From contig CM059567.1 in assembly GCA_030386875.1 (NCBI GenBank), positions 79,477,130 to 79,541,129 on the forward strand: a stretch of DNA of 64,000 bases, given 5' to 3'. Position numbers and translations under genes: made by a program. Below the pieces are notes generated by a model. That model did not search any database, was not told where the DNA came from, and was given only the letters and a program-made list of their open reading frames with translations. Source of the stretch: Morinoia aosen (Eukaryota > Arthropoda > Malacostraca > Amphipoda > Talitridae). Below are positions 23,001 through 35,177 of this stretch, piece after piece. How positions within the stretch are numbered: the first letter of the stretch is position 1; each line of letters opens with the position of its first letter.

Positions 23001-23375
23001 ATCTAAATTCAAATGGGACAGGTCGACATTGTCAATCATTTCATTGAAATCGGGCTCCCGACGTCTCTCTGTGTCACATATGAGCCTGCTATTCCTAGCC
23101 TCGGTCTGTCTATCCTGGTCAGTCTGGCACTGAGCTGACTCGCTCGCTTGCCCACCGTCCCTGTGCACTACTGCTGCCACCGCATCATAGGCCTTGCGTT
23201 GCGGCTGTGCTCGAGCATCACTTTCGCTTTCGTCTGAGCCATGCTCCGGCTCTTCAATAGCAACATCCAAGGTAGCACAAATTTTATTTCTAGACACAAG
23301 AACATTCTTATCATTATAATTTACAAAAACTACATGCACGGCACCATCACGGACCGTGGCTAACGTGCGAGGCAC
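20025..23375 (-). CDS. pol: Gypsy pol: reverse transcriptase, RNase H, integrase
   Basis: The 1116-residue frame has an N-terminal low-complexity part, then RT from about residue 140 (VVDFRLINK, FTTLDMRSSYHQIEL and the catalytic FCYVDDIIIYS). RNase H (FVLHTDASGIAIGGALLQ) follows, and then integrase with an HHCC zinc region (about residues 730-770, ending CLACQRTRWQG), a DDE core (VDHFTRYVDAYPL, DRGSEFTN, CCERLNG) and a C-terminal domain with LRNEGGRVEDRAFPSRFRGP. The order RT-RNaseH-integrase is that of Ty3/gypsy, not copia. It would copy element RNA to DNA and insert it into the genome. The frame is open over the usual length. Confidence 0.95.
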   Translation of the reverse strand: MPRTLATVRDGAVHVVFVNYNDKNVLVSRNKICATLDVAIEEPEHGSDESESDARAQPQRKAYDAVAAVVHRDGGQASESAQCQTDQDRQTEARNSRLICDTERRREPDFNEMIDNVDLSHLNLDQKTTLVNLINKHRNAFAVGDEIGHARNAVHRLDVQGHSPINTPQYRVPHATKQLVEEHVQEMLRQKVIEPSFSPWSSPILAVRKSDGSHRIVVDFRLINKICRKDSFPIPNMTDTLESLKGSNLFTTLDMRSSYHQIELSPESRDITAFKTPTGSYRYCRSPQGLITSAAALQRAVNMAFSPFISKFLFCYVDDIIIYSKNFETHVEHLDKALLQTAASGFKLSLKKCQFAASSVTFLGIKVSSEGLTPRPDKVRALADALRPRSVKEVKRFLGSTGFFRKFIKNYAHIAAPLTELTKKANVFKWTDVHQRAFDDLKDKLVSAPILKFPDFQREFVLHTDASGIAIGGALLQMHDGIELPVAYYSRKLKGNELKYSATELEALAIHDSIKHYDAYLYLNEFVVVTDHRPLTFIFANKTGNHRISRWALLLQEYNFSVRYKPGAQHHLPDYLSRSERIVNAIVDTAESNCSNKNDPKINADVPSRIKPCSNNNATDVPVDDVCPPPVYSERDKSVAVEAKQLSLDDVVSEQEKDSLWSGVRNLLTGNDLGDTKISNIDEYFIDENNVLCRLSRKKRRNGRSNVQIVIPKSLVKVALKLSHDNDLSAHMGFLRTLERARDKFFWINQIRDVKDYVKKCLACQRTRWQGQFKVPLGKFPEISYPLERVAVDLVELPVSYAGNKYLLTIVDHFTRYVDAYPLTNKSADTVTRAFVQYVGKFSAPNTIVSDRGSEFTNRLFQDVCKNLKARSQTTTAYHPMANGCCERLNGILKTAISHLAAEDKFSWDESVAFATLAVNTSYQTAIKGTPFFLFYGRDANLPYHDIFKEQPINYACDQEYSTEVSLRLSKAFAAVRKNSEAARQAAAKIYNRTAKECDVQAGDLIMLRNEGGRVEDRAFPSRFRGPYRVTSRHGNNITIKGLYSDRKEQKVHLNRVKRAYLDDAMAFPFNNDEEKDELQGAETNDIPTVPSTSQGNEGMIPRYSLRNRTRRPNYV

Positions 23376-23402
23376 TGCTATTCCTTTGCACGTAACGCTC
23401 TG

Positions 23403-23867
23403 TTATAGAACGACTGTTTTTCCATTCATGTGCTTGGGAACTCTCAAATAGGAGTGACACAACGTGCCTCCCTCAATAGTCAGATCATGTGACATTCTCG
23501 CGACACTGAATGATGCATCCTCAGATTGTTTCACAAAATTTACTGAATTAGAAGCAGCAACTGATTGAAATGGGTAAATTTTATCATTAATTCTCACGTG
23601 ACCTTTCTCATGCTGACTGTATTTTATTTCAATACCGAATCTCTTAAGGAAATCTCGGCCTATCAAGACAGCTCCGGGGAAGCAAGAATCTTCCACGATA
23701 ATAGCGGAATGGCGATACTCAACATCACCTAGCTTAAATTTCAAGTCAATCGTACCTCGAGTGTGGAGATTATCTCCATTAACAGAACAAAGAACTTTAG
23801 TGCATCGTTTAATTCGGGGTGGAGTTTGGAATAATTTGCTAATTACACAAGATTTCACAAGAGTCAC
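23403..23867 (-). CDS. Gypsy retropepsin-like protease region
   Basis: A short frame between gag and pol. It contains a retropepsin-type flap and second-half pattern (AIIVEDSCFPGAVLIGRDFL, where ILIGxDFL is a common gypsy protease signature) and a Cys/Lys-rich start. It belongs to the same element, and expression would rely on the frame-change or read-through that Ty3/gypsy elements use between gag and pol. Confidence 0.75.
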   Translation of the reverse strand: MTLVKSCVISKLFQTPPRIKRCTKVLCSVNGDNLHTRGTIDLKFKLGDVEYRHSAIIVEDSCFPGAVLIGRDFLKRFGIEIKYSQHEKGHVRINDKIYPFQSVAASNSVNFVKQSEDASFSVARMSHDLTIEGGTLCHSYLRVPKHMNGKTVVL

Positions 23868-23923
23868 GGAAGAGCCCGAATCAACGAAAGTGGATCATTT
23901 TTTCTGTTCAATATTTAGCAAAA

Positions 23924-24757
23924 TCACGGGGGAAAAGCTTTTCGGTTGCCGTGGAAGTTTTTTGACTTTACTGCTGCGATGTCACCATTCTGACTCGGAT
24001 GGCCATTGAATTTGCGTTGATAATTATTAAACGGGCGAGCATTTTTGTGTGAAGCACTTTGCCATTTGAATGGATTTTTGGGCTGGTACGCTCGCTTTTG
24101 CGGTGAATTGTATTGGTACTTCTCAACCACCACATCACTTTCGTGAATTCGCCTCTTCCGGCTCAACATAGTTCTTTCTTCGATCAAAGACTCCTCAATT
24201 GACCTCGCTTTGTCTAGGAGTTTTGTCACACTCTCAGGATCAAAATCATGAGATAATTTTTCACTGATCTTGGGATTCATATTTTTAATGATAGTAGGAA
24301 TGAGTACCTTTTGTGCTTTGCTATCCTCGTAGTGCCATTCTGGACCGAACACGTCCTTCCAGCTAGCAAGAACGCGAGTTGCGAAGGCATTCACTGTCTC
24401 ATCATTCTCTTGATGCAAATTAAATAGAATTTTGTGGACTGTCTTTCGGTAATTCATGGCTCCCTTGTAAACAGAAACAAGCCAAGTCTTGACATCTTCC
24501 AGTGTGATCAATTGGTCGGACTTGAGAACATAAGAATCCCAAGCCTTCCCAGTAAGAGCATTTTTCAAATAACGACATTGCAAGTCTTTATCATTAGTGT
24601 AGATGTCAACTCTGGTCTGAAAGTGTTTTAAAAATGAAGTTACACAGCCTTCACCATTAAATTTAGGCAGTTCAATTGCGTGATTTAAAGTGACAAAGCT
24701 ACTTTGATTGTTCTCACCATTGTTACTTTGATTATTTTCATTATCGTCCCCAGCCAT
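23924..24757 (-). CDS. gag: Gypsy gag, capsid-type protein
   Basis: The 277-residue frame starts MAGDDNENNQSNNGENNQSS, followed by LPKFNGEGCVTSFLKHFQTRV and a conserved retrotransposon gag helix region (YLKNALTGKAWDSYVLKSDQ). The pattern FNG...F...F plus L.G.A...W is the gypsy gag capsid type. The C-terminal part is basic and Asn/Gln-rich (YQRKFNGHPSQNG); no CCHC zinc knuckle is visible. It lies about 640 bp inside the right LTR, as expected for the 5' side of the element. Confidence 0.88.
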   Translation of the reverse strand: MAGDDNENNQSNNGENNQSSFVTLNHAIELPKFNGEGCVTSFLKHFQTRVDIYTNDKDLQCRYLKNALTGKAWDSYVLKSDQLITLEDVKTWLVSVYKGAMNYRKTVHKILFNLHQENDETVNAFATRVLASWKDVFGPEWHYEDSKAQKVLIPTIIKNMNPKISEKLSHDFDPESVTKLLDKARSIEESLIEERTMLSRKRRIHESDVVVEKYQYNSPQKRAYQPKNPFKWQSASHKNARPFNNYQRKFNGHPSQNGDIAAVKSKNFHGNRKAFPP

Positions 24758-25392
24758 GGTTTCAACTGATAATTAGGGCAAAATTGGCGAAGCAAAATAG
24801 ATTCACAATGAACACTGATAGCAATTTTAGAGTTTCAAATTAGAAGTTTAAATGCAATATTTCGTACAATATGTTTCCAAATACACAGACATAATTGAGT
24901 TTTTTTCGCACAATAAGTTTCCAAATGCACAGAAATAAATGAATCGTCAATAACATCAACAACAGTAATAGAAAATAGGGTCATAATGGGGGTAAAATGG
25001 GGTTTTGAATAGGCACAATAATCATATTAGAAAGGTAAATGGGTTAAATTACGCAATGGGAATGAGACAATAAATGGGTAAAGTATCAAAATAGTAAATA
25101 TGGTACAAGTTCACACGAAAATTTTCAGAAATAAATCGATACACTGACACAAAGTGCAAATAATGATAATAAATCACATGGGAAATACACAAGTAAATTA
25201 ATACAATGACATAAAATATGTGAATAGAATGGGTACAATGATGAATAAACTTCCTAATGAACAATTATTTGGCCAGTTACGTTAAACATCTAATAATTTT
25301 TTTTTTTTGAATAGGTAGCGTGGCAACAGCGGTCTCTTGCGGAGATGTTAAGTTTTAATGGGTTATGATCCCACACTCGCTGCCCACCATTT
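24758..25392 (-). other. Gypsy 5' leader with primer-binding site
   Basis: Non-coding leader between the 5' LTR (right side) and gag. On the minus strand it begins AAATGGTGGGCAGCGAG three bases inside the LTR; the TGG matches the CCA end of a tRNA, as in a primer-binding site. The middle is AT-rich with short repeats (ttccaaat(a/g)cacag at about 24870 and 24920). Confidence 0.6.
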
Positions 25393-26220
25393 TGTTATAT
25401 TCTTCTTTTCTTTAGAATCCAAATTCTAGGGTTTTCAAATTTTTACGTCTTTTCAAGTCTAATCTTCAAATCAAAGGAGTTTTTTTCCGAAAGAAAACAC
25501 GTCTCTTTCAATGTGGCCACATCGTTTTACTTGTTATAATGAAAGATGTACACAAAACATGACAATGGGGTAGATGAGACTAGCAAATATTAGAACAATT
25601 GCTACGAGGGTCTTACGCAACTTTTGGGTACGCAGCGACGTCGGGGTATGATGATAAGATCTCGAATTGTACGTTAAAGTCTTTTACGTGAAGATTAACA
25701 AGATTAACACAGAGTCAGGGACTAATACGGTGTGCCTACCGTATTCAAGTTAACAAATTAAAGAAAGCGGCACCGAGAGATCTTTAAGCGACGGAGTTTC
25801 GCTCTATAGTGATGATGCCCTAGCCCTCGTCGTACCCTTTAAGTAGACTCGCGCCGTGACCGTTACTTCTGAGGCATGCAGCAGATGCCGCAGCTGAATA
25901 CCCCTGTCGTCGCTTAGGCCCAGCCGCACTCTCGGGTAGTGCCCGCCGTTGCCATCTGCTGTTGCCGTCCGCTGCTACGCTGGTGCCATGCTGGTGCCAT
26001 GCTGTTGCCACGCTGCCACGCTGGCCCTGGGAGCGCAGGCGTTGCCTCTTTTTTTTGTAACGGTCGAGCCCTCGCTGGGTAAGCATCGACATCTGGCGCG
26101 TTGTATAATGCTGAGCTTTGAGATATCCTGATAGCAGAGTTTGGTGTAAGCTCTCACGTCCAACCGCCTTTTACTCTTTTTTGTGGTGAAAACTTAACGG
26201 TTCGTACACGGGACACAACA
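25393..26220 (-). repeat. Right (5') LTR of the gypsy element
   Basis: An 828 bp uninterrupted LTR, TG...CA bounded. It matches the split left LTR except for a handful of single-base differences and one fewer 11 bp unit. The target duplication CACG follows at 26221. Confidence 0.92.
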
Positions 26221-29200
26221 CACGGCGAGCACGAAAAAGAATATTATCTTCAAAAAATAATCTAAAATTACGAATTCGAATTGATACATGAGTGCTATAC
26301 CATTTCATACCAATCCAATTTTTTAGAAGCCTGTTAATTGAATTAACTTTTCTCAGGAGCATAATTTTTATTTAGCGTACGTAATCCAACATTTCCATTT
26401 TCCACCCTATGGTTCAGTTTTTTTGCAAGTCTTGCTTACCTGAATTCGTAATGTAAAAACAAATGAAAGAAAAGAGAAATGTGATTTAATAGGATGGTAG
26501 TTGTGCGTTACTGAAAGTAGTGCACATGCAGAGTTAAGTTATAGGAGAGAAGTCTCATTTACAGAGTGATCAAAAAATATTGAATGAGCAGGTCAGGAAC
26601 GCTCCATGAAAAATAAATGGAATGGTCAAGAATGCTCCATTCAGTCACTCGAAATCTGCATTTACTAGGCAGATAACTGGCGAGCTTTGCCACTCGGGCA
26701 ATTGAGTTCGGTCGATGCGTGTGTGTGAGGAACGCCAGCCAAATGAGCTCAGGGGAAGACGGTATTTTTACCCATGTTCATAGCTGGCAATCTTTGATTT
26801 AGCGCCTTGATACCGAAGCATACAAGTAGTTTCTAGGCAAAGATGAATCGCCAATTTATTCACTGGGTAGTCGATCGCGCACGTGTAAATCACAAAAATG
26901 GTTAGAAATAAGAGTCTCAGCCACTGGTGTTTAAAATGACCAAACGGATATGAGCAGCAAGTATGCCCAGAAGAGAACTAGTCGAAAGCAAGCTACCTTT
27001 TGCGTGTCTACTGCTTTCTTTGTTGAGATCGTATCATAGACGAAGAAAATGGTTAATCAGCTCAGCGTAAGGAGATCGATACATGAACATTTGCTCTTAA
27101 TTATAGCAATCCAACTTGACACCGTTGACGCGCACTTCATGCTCAAATATTTTCATTTTTGTGAACAAAACTTATTTCACGGTTAGCACGAACGCCTTTG
27201 TTTGAACATTTATTTTATGCAATGGGAAAGCTCCCTTACACTGCATCAGCTTAATAACGATGTCGTGCGTCCAGCCCTCGCGTGCTCGAGGTGTGTTCTA
27301 TTCCGTTTACATCAAACAGACGAAGAACAGAGGTGGTCTCAGGGGGTATTGTCTCAAACCGAGATGCTTGACTCAACATGGTTTTATTTCGTATTACGTA
27401 TGGGAATACAATAGCGATGGACATTTGCGTGCGTAAAGAAATCTCTTCCAGAATATACTTCCCTGCTTTAAAATGCCCGAGCTAGCTCCATACGTGGTTT
27501 ATCATTCCTTCCCGAAGATAGCAATGCACTTACTATTTCAAATTCACTGAAATTTTACGTTTACAGTATACTTGACACAGCGACACCATCCTTTCTGCCT
27601 CATTTCCTACCCGGAAAGCAGTAATGGACGGCAAGACGTCAGTAAAGGGAAGTAGAGCGAGGCTTGGGTCGCTCCGAAGCATACGGCGCTGTTTACACCG
27701 AGAGATCAACGACGGTTCCACGAACCACAACGACGATTGTCGTACGTCTGCAAAAATATTGTATGACGTATCAATCCGATTACTTGTTTGTTTTAAATAT
27801 ACTCTATGGTCTCAGTAACTGTCAATTGAGTAAAATTATCAAACATTTTTCCCATGTATTCCCATGTTAAAGAATAACGCCAGTATTGCAAGTTTTAGTC
27901 CTAGTTAAATACCTGTTCTTGTAAAAAGTTCTAAATGGTTCAAATCTAAAGGTTATTTGGTTACAGTACTTAAAAGTCTATTTGGTTACACTTCAAGGAC
28001 TGCATTTGGATCCATTTCTGAGCAAATTTACGAAAGACTAAACAAAGAAATGTTGTTAATTTTAGTGCTCATCTACTGAGGTTGTTTGAACTTTCTTTCT
28101 CTATTTTGCACAAGCGGACGGCAGCAGCCAGCGAGCGCTGTTCACTTAGCGAGTTGTTGAAGTAGACCATTTTTTTGGGAATATGGCTGTATATTATTTT
28201 GAAATTTTTCAATTCAGTAGGATCATAAGATTCATCTTTTTAACGCAATAATAAAAAACACCTGCGTTGATGCTCTTTTGACAAATATTCGAATAGGTTC
28301 ACAAAATATCATTTACTAGCAGCTGCGAGACAAGCCAGGTATTATTCGTAAAAATCTAAAATTCGAGAAAAGCTCACTCGGTTGCCGTTTTATAGATGAG
28401 AATTCACAACATTTGCCATTCAAAACCTGTAGTCTTCGGATAAATTCGGAGCTCAGACACGCTTAGGTTGATGTACGGGGTCTCAACCGACTAAATTTTA
28501 AAACAAACCTTGGGCTCACAGTGTTGCCATTAATAACCTCATCATATTCCAGTCTTAATCCTTTCTTTTCAAAGTTAGCTCATGGAAGAATTAAACTAAG
28601 AATAGGAAGATGATGCTAAACTCAAAACAACGAATTTAACATAAACTTGCAGTTCAATGAGCCTTTTTCACATGAGTTCCACATTCATAACTTTGCGTTA
28701 TTAATGGTGGGCATTGAATGGAAGCGATTATTGAGAAATCTTTCTTGTAAATTTTGTGTCAGTAAAAACATCGAATAAATTAGGAGAGTTAAGGATGTCA
28801 CCTGACCTCGAGAAGAGCGCTCACGTGCACTCTATATCATATGTTTTGATTGCTATCTGGCACATCTTATAGATGAGATTATTTGAGGATTACATCACAG
28901 TAGGCCCAGTCTCAGATATCAAGTCGTTACTCTGTAGTACGTATACCATGTATTGGGCAGTATACGGCTTATCTACAGTACGCTTCGTCTCAAATGGCAG
29001 GCAAAGTCACGTATGCCTTGAGCACGTCAAGAAGCCACAGTATCACATTTGCTTTCGTGTTTGATTTGCAGATTCTTGCTTCACTTAGCAGCGCGTACAC
29101 TTTATATTAAGTATGGCGGACCTGCACTAACGGAACGTCTTCATGGTATGCTTTAAATTTTTTAAAAGTTCACTTGAAACTGTTTCTCATAAATTTTAAA

Positions 29201-32200
29201 TTGATATCGTTAATACACGAAGCCTTCCAACGAAATCATTTGGACAATAACCTCGAAGAATTTTCTCTTTGCAAGTGTGCCATTCACTTCATCAGCGGTA
29301 TTGTGCACCCTAACATTCATTTACTTTACAATTACAAAAATGATTAAGCTCATTCGCATGTATGAAAGAAATGAGTGTGCAGTAAATTATGAGGCATTAC
29401 AGTGCTTGCATGGTGAGTGGAACTGACGCCCCGCAGTGTGAGGCGGTATGGTGCTTGCAGTCGTTACTTTAATTCGAGCTCATAAGCTCGAGAATGAGGT
29501 CACGGCTGGCGCGGTGTGTGCGGTGCACATGTAGGGACGGGGCCCAACAGAGCCCCTCTGTTCCTCACTCGCTGATATCCCTCTTAGCTCTGCCGCCGTC
29601 TGCACTGCGCTGTACTTCATTTCTAGTCCCCATGTCGCTTCAATTTTTGCAGTGCACTAAATCTGATGATAATAAAAATAAAATTGCTGGCAGTCAATCC
29701 TAAGATTTTCTTCTTTCACTTGAATATTCTGATGAGCTGAAGTGGGCTTACAATTTTAAGTAAAATTAACGTTACAACCTCAAGGATCACTCAGTACATG
29801 AAAAACCTGAAAAAACGGGCATGACAATCTCAGAAAAAAGAAAACTTTTGTGGCTCTCATTACACTATTTATGACGGGAAGCAGGCCTTTATTTTCTTTA
29901 AAACTGGTTTGTATTTGATGATAGAAGGAGATTCTAAAATACCGATAGTTGTCTTACTAGAAGCGGTTGTCTTTGTTTGTTTGTTTGTTTAAATAATTTC
30001 TCAATGTTGGTAGCTTTCAATTCAAACAGATCTGAGTAATTATAGAACCCTTTTTAGAACAACAAAGACAGAGCAGTGCTAATAAAACACAGTCCTATTT
30101 CTCGTTGAAAATAGTGTAATCAGAACTATTAAAGTTGCTTCCTCGCTATCAGATCGTTATGTATATTTGTTTGCGTTTTATTCCAGATAATATCGAAAGG
30201 ATCCTTTTTTTCGTTTTATTCTTACTTTGTTAAATTGAAACATTTAAAATAAATAAGATTTGGGAACAATAAATATTTTGGATTATTTATTAAAATAATT
30301 CCAATAACATACTTTTATCCAATTGTTTTTAGATATAATGTATATTGGTATTAGTTTCAAAGAATAAGCATAAAAATCCGTATCGTAGCAATGAAAATTT
30401 ATGAAAAGCAAGCCACAGGCTGCATTCAAGAGATTCTTTCTACAAATATAATTTCTTCAACTTTGGGAACACTACGCTCAGTACAAACTCTTGTCATATG
30501 CACGGTTGAAATGACAGTGAAGCAAAAGGTTAATTAAGTAATTCCTCGTTTATCAACTATCGGGTTAATGTGTTGATGTGATTAAGTTCCCAGGTGCCAG
30601 ACCACCTTGTGGATATTAAACTACAATTTTTGTCAGTGCTGCTCATATTTCTTGTACTCAGGATTTGAATTTCACAAGATTTAATTGTAGTAATAGCCTA
30701 CACACCACAACCGTAGGCTCCAGCTCTCACTAGCCTTGCAGGTCTTTGCCATCTCACTTTCTATCTTTGCTCATGGTGACTGCAAACCCAATTTTAGACG
30801 CTACTAGACGAAGCATCCGTCTTAAATTTTTCAACCGCTGTTCTAAATATAACTGAACAATAAAGAACTTTCATGAAAGTGGTTCTTTTCTGCTTAAAAA
30901 TCGAACCAAAGTTTGTTGAGGGTATTTCAACAATGTTTCGTCACACGTAAATTTTGAGATTTTTTACGTGCCATGTATTTGCAGGAAGTGTAATTTCTTA
31001 CATGAACCTACAACATCGAAACCATATCAGAATCAATCAACTAAAGAAGTATACGGATAACGAAATTAAAGAAAATTAAGACTCTGCACTCCTTGGCATG
31101 TTTTCAATATGCTGATGTCAGCACGAGTATCTTAAGTCACATATTTAGTGGATTATTAACTTTGATTTTTTCGATAGAAGCTATGCTGAGTGGTGAACCT
31201 GAGAAGTTTCTCCTCAGAAACTGCTATAACCAGTTAACATGAATTAGTTTTTCACGGCTTCTCCCTCTACAGAGTTCACAGCAACCATGAACAAGTCCAT
31301 ATGAAGCTAGGTGCCAACATCATCCATAGTGACGTTTTTAACAGCGCTCAAAGCAGCCTCGGTAACATCGCACGACGATATCAAACCCTTCCCGCTACGG
31401 AAGCCTGTCATTCAGTTCGTTTGCAGATCTGACAACCACTTAACGTTCACATTTTAAGCAGCGCTCGCAGTTTCTTTCATCCCACAGTTCCGCTACCTTC
31501 TGAAAATTCATTCCATTGGTTCTGTTCCAAGTTTGTTCAAATTTCGTGATGCCTTTAAGCATTAGAATCGAACAATTATTTGAGCAGTAGAAAATGCATA
31601 TATTGTTCAAACAACTTTAAGTTACTGTCATGCATAGAGATGCACTGCATACGACTTTTGAACGACCAAAACGATGGACCAGCGAATTATTTATGCATTA
31701 CCATTTTGGAAGAAAAACTTTCAACTCAAATCACAAAGGCTTCGGATGAAAATTTAAAGTTGTTTCTGCCTGATACCACAAAGTTGGACTCGGGAAATTT
31801 TCTGAAAACCCAAACACCTTACGAGGAACAATGTGAAACGTCCCTCTTTTTGTAATTTTAAATTGCTGTAGTATAGTGTTTATGGCTGCACAAGAGATGA
31901 AAAAGTTTCATATTTTTAGAACAAATGCACATGACATGTTGAAGGTGAAGTAAAAAAACTTCAGGAAGTGAAAGCCGGCAGCAACTCACAGCACCGCCTC
32001 GTGAAGTGGGTCTAGGTCACCACAGCTCGCTCACGCTGTCGCCACACAGTTTGCGCAGTTGGTTTAGAGAAACTTTGATTTTTAATTTTATTTCTACACC
32101 ATAGTAGAATTAGGTTCTTCCAAATGTCATTTACTGTGTGATTATTCCGATATCTGCTTAAAAATTATGTTCCAGTAGATCGTAGCTAGCGGAATTCAAG

Positions 32201-33816
32201 AATAAAAAGGTGGTTAAATTTGGTGTGATAAGCTTTTGTGATGATGTGCAATTGTATGTCATTAATTAAGTCACGAGTATTACATCCCACGGGTCAGACC
32301 GGGCTGAATCCCAAAATTTGAGCAAGCTCTTTCGCTAAATGGGAAAAGTATGAAGTTCCGAAATACTGATCAGGTCTAACTCTACCGTAGCGAGATACAT
32401 TACACTTTTATCAATATTTGTAGCATCCAACTGCGTGTCGACACTGCCGTTTTATTTTGTCGAATGTAATCAACAATAGCCTTTCGTTACTGTGTGTCCG
32501 TAATACAAATGTAACACTGCAGATGACCTCATGGCGCCTTTGGCTATCTTTCAAAAATATCAAATGTTGAAATAGGCCGGCCTCGATTTAAGTGCACCAA
32601 ATCCGTATCACAAGTCTTTTATAAACTCATGCAATGCCTAAGTGTTTTTTTGAATAAATTTCCTGTCTTTTCCACTGAATTAAGTTTTAAGAATAACGCG
32701 AATTCAAAACTTTCAATCGGGCGTCTCTTTTGAACCAATGGCTGGGAGATTTGTGTTGAGACCGGACCGTTCAGTACGTGCGTAAATGACAAGGCCCAAT
32801 AAGCACCTCTTTTGAAAATAACTTAGGATATTCTAAAATTTTGTGTAAGAGGTAACAACGATCGTATTCCTCATCAATTGAAATTTAATTGCTGCTAATG
32901 GAGCTGCGATATCAATGAACGGAACCCAGCCAGCTAGTTAGGTATTGATGCAGCAGGCAACAATGTTTCATGATTGTTTGCGCAGGACTTCCCATGAATG
33001 TTCTTATAATTAGAAAACGTTAAAATATTTCAGCTTCGATTGAATTTGAACTAATTACACCCCTCGAAATTTCATGCTATTCGTCATTATTTTATAACAG
33101 CTATCTGATGTGTTTTTTTTCTTAGTTATCCGGGCACACAGCATTGCATTCGCTATGCAAGATTTAATTCTACGATTTCTGTATTCTACGTCACCCATTT
33201 CGAAAATTGAGTAGAATAAATTAATCGTTATGTTGATACTCATGAGGTACTCGCATAGAGCCTGAAGAAAATATCCTGAAAATGTTATTGAGCGTACAAA
33301 TAATGCCAGCGTAGAGACGCCGGTATAATGTGAGAGTCATGCTAGGCTAAGAGTCTGGCAATGTGCTGATCGCAACACACTGGTGTAGAGCTAAAGATAC
33401 CATTTAAAATTTCTACACCCTTTTTTGACGATCATCCAACCTAAATGACAGGAATATTAGTTAGAAATAAATATGAAAGAAAATCAAAATTAGAACGTAG
33501 TCTCACACTTCACAATTTTGTTCGGGAGCTCTGATTTATGATCTTGCAATTCGACGCAAAAATTAACTAAATACCAAACATTTTTCAATGTATTATATTT
33601 TGCAGTAATTTTTGGTAAACTTTCTTATTTCATCTACGAGCACTACTTAATGAAGTAGATAATAACTGAGCGCGTCACAAAAAGTGTGTATTGTGATTTT
33701 CAATGACCATTGAGGCCATTGAGCAAGAGTTTGCGTGATACCTCGACAGGGGAATTATGACGAGAAGAAAACGATTTTGAAGGTAAATTTTGCTTTGTTA
33801 GCAGGCTTAAAAAGGC
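26221..33816. other. AT-rich non-coding DNA
   Basis: About 7.6 kb with no supported gene, RNA or intact transposon. The first ten bases are the displaced end of the SINE head. A short (ttgt)n microsatellite lies near 29970 and a GC-rich patch at 29490-29640 shows no consistent exon. Confidence 0.4.
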
Positions 33817-35173
33817 GTTAAGGGCAAAAACCAAAGAAGTCCACAATGTATAGAACTGTATGTAGTCAATACTAAAACTAAGGTATTAGTATTAACCCAT
33901 CATCAACCGAAAATCTGCAATTAAAAACAGCGAATTTAATATTGTGACTAAGTAATTGCACATATTGTACATAACTAGAGATGTTAAACATTGGTGATTA
34001 CGGACAGACTGCATACCCTACAAACTGCGCACAAGTAAAGGAGAAAATGAATGCATTGCACAATGAGTCGCAATTGAACTGTAAATACCAGAGCGTTCCT
34101 TTAACCTATAGCTGCCCTATCAAAAGCAACTGATGCGCACTCTGCATATCATTATGATTTTTTTTGTTCTTTTGTATATAAAGAGATCCAAGATTTTTTG
34201 AGTTTTGTTACATAAAGAACAGGCGCTAAAATAGAGAAATCGGAATTGGAAATTTTAACATCGCACTGTTCCTCTACATGAGATCTTATGGCAGAGTGTG
34301 AAGGGTGACAAAGACGAACCCCAGTTCTTGAACTTATCCTGACTTGCTACGCCGGTCTGACACGTAATGTACGTACTGTTGAGCCGGCATACGTAGACGC
34401 ATACTGTGCACAACTGTATTTATAGACAAGACTAGAACAGAGGCGCGAAGGAATTTTGTCCTCAAACCGCAAAAATGAAGCAATGGTGAATGTGTTGACT
34501 AGCACGATTTGAAAATACACATGAGGGAGAAAGGACGACATCAATGACAACAATTCACACTTCAATTGCTCTGACTGGTCACCAAAATACGGAGTACGAA
34601 TACAAATACGAATACGAATCTTAAGTTTATCAACTGTTTTGGTAGGTAGAGCACATTATTATTTCTCGATCAAAAAATTGCAAATTTTGGCATTGATAGC
34701 AGTGAGAGGGAAACCATTATTAATTATCTTCGAAAAAATTACGTAAAAATTCAAATTCGAAATTGAGTGATTTAAAAAAAGCGCAAATGTTGTATGATCG
34801 AAACAAAAGAGTTTTAATACCTGTATCTTTCAACTAAGAAGAACAAAAACTGAAAAACTGGATTCCAAGCCAGAAAACCATGTCTTACGGTAAACCGATG
34901 TTTCCACTTTGCCGTTTTGCTTTGTTGCAAGAGCGTCTAAAATTGAAAGTTTTCCATCACTTTCACACATTCAATATTATATTTGATGGATGGATGTCGA
35001 GAGTTCAAACGTTGTAAAAACCGAGAAGCATGTAAGGGATTTCGAAAAAGAACAAATGAATCGTCAATGTACCTCTGATGAAAAAAAACTGGCCGATACT
35101 CAGATGGACATTCATCTAACCACTTTTTCTCAATATTGTACATAAATATATTGGTACGTGTGGGTACTCCCAT
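33817..35173 (-). pseudogene. Penelope-like element, RT and GIY-YIG pieces (broken)
   Basis: Minus-strand pieces in the order of a Penelope-like element. At 34937-35173 lie the RT pieces FFHQRYIDDSFVLF (catalytic Asp pair) and FLQRLNSRHPSIKY. At 34347-34565 lies the start of the GIY-YIG endonuclease, SSLVYKYSCAQYASTYAGST. At about 34180-34300 lies the C-terminal stretch with HPSHSAIRSH and SDFSILAP. The 3' untranslated part reaches about 33817. The copy is truncated at its 5' side and broken by several changes, so it cannot be active. Family assignment rests on the RT-plus-GIY-YIG combination, which is specific to Penelope-like elements. Confidence 0.85.
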
Positions 35174-35177
35174 TCCG

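Larger units (their letters stand above)
15792..26220 (-). mobile_element. Ty3/gypsy LTR retrotransposon, looks largely whole
   Basis: Two LTRs starting TGTTATATTC and ending GGACACAACA on the plus strand (left 15792-18446, interrupted by a LINE; right 25393-26220) flank gag, protease and pol frames on the minus strand. The 4 bp CACG at 15788-15791 and 26221-26224 is the target duplication. The interior starts with a primer-binding-type TGG at about 25389 and ends with a purine-rich tract at 18447-18463. Internal length without the LINE is about 8.6 kb. The two LTRs differ at only a few bases plus one 11 bp tandem unit, so insertion was recent. No envelope gene was seen. The three coding frames are each open at family-typical lengths. 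Confidence 0.92.
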
